A DNA stretch of 64,000 nt from Dyadobacter luticola. GTDB taxonomy: Bacteria; Bacteroidota; Bacteroidia; Cytophagales; Spirosomataceae. Below are positions 62,039 to 64,000 of this stretch, piece after piece. Both the position numbers and the translations under genes were made by a program. Position 1 is the stretch's first letter; each line of letters opens with the position of its first letter. Below the pieces are notes generated by a model. The model was not told the origin of the DNA, did no database searches, and saw only the letters and a program-made list of their open reading frames with translations. Location: NCBI RefSeq assembly GCF_005860805.1, contig NZ_VCEJ01000002.1, forward strand, positions 542,375 through 606,374, read 5' to 3'.

Positions 62039-62540
62039 AACCTAATCTTCAATTTGATTTTTTGGCAGACAAGCAAAATAACAGCTTACAATCCGGCGCG
62101 AATTCCAGGCAGATCGTCATTTAGTTTGGGACTGTTACACAAAAAGTGAGCTCCTTGACCAGTGGTTTGCGCCCAAACCGCTGTCTACAAAGACAAAGTC
62201 CTTCGATTTTCGGGAGGGCGGTCACTGGCATTATGCCATGCTGGAACCGAATGGCAATGAATATTGGGGCTGGACCGATTACGTAAAAATCCAGCCAGTT
62301 GAGTATTATACGGCCCTCGACGCATTTTCTAATGCGGAAGGAGAAATCAACGAAAGCCTTCCACGCGCTGAGTGGCTCGTGACCTTTACCGATAAAGGAG
62401 ACAATGCATTGGTCGAAACGGTCGTCACCTACAAATCGCTGTCAGATCTCGAAGCGGTTATCCAAATGGGAATGGAAGATGGAATGACCAGCACACTCGA
62501 AAAACTTGATGAACTATTATACACTTTAACAGACAAAAAA
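62035..62540 (+). pseudogene. SRPBCC (AHSA1-like) protein, one-base deletion
   Basis: From the ATG overlapping the ArsR stop, the frame reads MKPNLQFDFLADKQNNSL and then breaks near 62090. One base over it continues IRREFQADRHLVWDCYTK then ELLDQWFAPKPLSTKTKSFDFREGG, PNGNEYWGWTDYVKIQP, AEWLVTFTDKGDNALVETVVTYKS, the START-like hydrophobic-ligand fold of AHSA1 proteins. The deletion removes the reading frame for the first 20 residues, so the product is probably lost. It then reads through without a stop into the second SRPBCC domain. Confidence 0.75.
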
Positions 62541-62954
62541 ATGAGCGACAAGGTGACGGTTAATGCAACAATTGATGCGGATGCGGCGAAGGTTTGGGAT
62601 TATTACACAATGCCTGAGCATATTACAAAATGGAATTTTGCGGACCCGTCCTGGTGCTGCCCTTCCGCTTCGAACGACATGCAGGTAGGAGGAAAATACG
62701 CCGCCCGGATGGAAGCAAAAGACGGAAGCTTCGGCTTCGACTTTGAAGCGGTTTACGACGAAGTTAACCCAGGCAAAAGTTTTGCTTATAGCATGCCAAA
62801 TGGCCGAAAAGTTGACGTAGTTTTTGAACCTGCTGACGACAAGACAAATGTAAATGTGACGTTTGATGCGGAAACAGAAAACCCTGTCGAAATGCAAAAA
62901 GCCGGCTGGCAGGCGATTTTAAACAACTTTAAAGAATATACAGAGTCAAACTAA
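62541..62954 (+). CDS. SRPBCC (AHSA1-like) protein
   Basis: ATG 62541 gives 137 residues: TVNATIDADAAKVWDYYT, PEHITKWNFADPSWCCPSASND, VGGKYAARMEAKDGSFGFDFEAVYDEV and MQKAGWQAILNNFKEY. This is a complete START/Bet v1-like domain. The frame is open upstream into the preceding domain (no stop), so a two-domain fusion is formally encoded, but the separate ATG and the usual gene order favour two genes with a homopolymer (A7) change. Ligand unknown. Confidence 0.8.
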   Translation: MSDKVTVNATIDADAAKVWDYYTMPEHITKWNFADPSWCCPSASNDMQVGGKYAARMEAKDGSFGFDFEAVYDEVNPGKSFAYSMPNGRKVDVVFEPADDKTNVNVTFDAETENPVEMQKAGWQAILNNFKEYTESN

Positions 62955-62975
62955 CCGATCGGAGATAACGATTTG

Positions 62976-63014
62976 AAAAACGCTGTTACCGTTTAAATGG
63001 TAGCAGCGTTTTTT
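62976..63014 (+). terminator. Rho-independent terminator after the SRPBCC operon
   Basis: AAAAACGCTGTTACC (62976-62990) pairs with GGTAGCAGCGTTTTTT (62999-63014) with one mismatch and an 8-base loop, followed by ATTTTT. It ends the ArsR-SRPBCC transcript. Confidence 0.85.
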
Positions 63015-63092
63015 ATTTTTACTACTATATAAATGAAACCCACCGGCTGCCGTCAGGCCTTGTGACAGACCGAGATAACGGTATCAAGGTTA

Positions 63093-64000
<908 letters not shown>

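Overview
The window looks like a chromosomal segment of a Bacteroidota bacterium, most likely Cytophagales (Dyadobacter/Spirosoma-like). Supporting signs are type IX secretion C-terminal sorting domains (type A and the CHU_C gliding type), SprB repeats, a reg_prop-propeller hybrid sensor kinase, TonB-dependent receptors with carboxypeptidase-regulatory-like N-termini, LytS/LytTR regulation, DUF1800/DUF1501 and DUF4249 families, and promoters of the TTTG-N19-TAnnTTTG type. The genus is inferred from this gene content; there is no rRNA or other marker. No tRNA, rRNA, CRISPR array, insertion sequence, recombinase or phage gene was seen.

Layout. 0-3.2 kb: an edge-truncated AAA ATPase regulator, then three genes damaged by single-base indels (ECF sigma remnant, short-chain dehydrogenase, AraC regulator). 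3.3-6.5 kb: two type IX-secreted surface proteins and a truncated peroxiredoxin-like tail. 6.8-10.3 kb: a LytS/LytTR two-component system divergent from a bacitracin-type ABC exporter. 10.3-21.9 kb: an accessory segment of small, mostly single genes separated by eleven related imperfect inverted repeats (next paragraph). 22-29 kb: a siderophore-type TonB receptor and a 1415-residue hybrid sensor kinase. 29-32.3 kb: chimeric gene debris around a histone-deacetylase-like hydrolase and a DUF808 membrane protein. 32.5-42.7 kb: large secreted repeat proteins, a single-domain response regulator, a barstar remnant, a serine hydrolase/acyltransferase pair, a DUF417 protein and a lipoprotein. 42.7-50.5 kb: an outer-membrane barrel protein, a histidine kinase/OmpR regulator pair, and a PadR/MacB-type permease operon. 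50.5-64 kb: stress, sugar-oxidation and small-regulator genes (DUF2383, PQQ-type dehydrogenase, AraC+SDR, DUF1800/DUF1501, HxlR/NmrA divergon, GAF, Crp/Fnr, ArsR+SRPBCC) and the C-terminal part of a UvrA-like ATPase.

The most unusual structure is the 11.0-21.8 kb array. Eleven copies of an element of about 83-92 bp (one of about 135 bp) begin near GTCTCA-nn-AAACGTCCGA and end near TCGAGGGTTTTGTGAGA, so the two ends are imperfect inverted repeats of each other. All copies lie in the same orientation although the genes between them lie on both strands. Nearly every interval holds exactly one gene, packed close to the repeats. One interval holds only the last codons of a second copy of a hydrolase found intact elsewhere in the array, in the same position relative to its repeat. 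This resembles an integron cassette array or a cluster of attC sites lacking an integrase, but the end triplets are not the canonical AAC/GTT R-boxes and no integrase is present. I treat it as a candidate undescribed cassette-type system, with MITE/REP-like repeats as the main alternative.

Gene decay is prominent: at least eleven remnants or frameshifted genes, several of them chimeras joining unrelated families. Many neighbouring genes are intact and long, so a uniformly poor sequence is unlikely, but the single-base frameshifts should be checked against reads.
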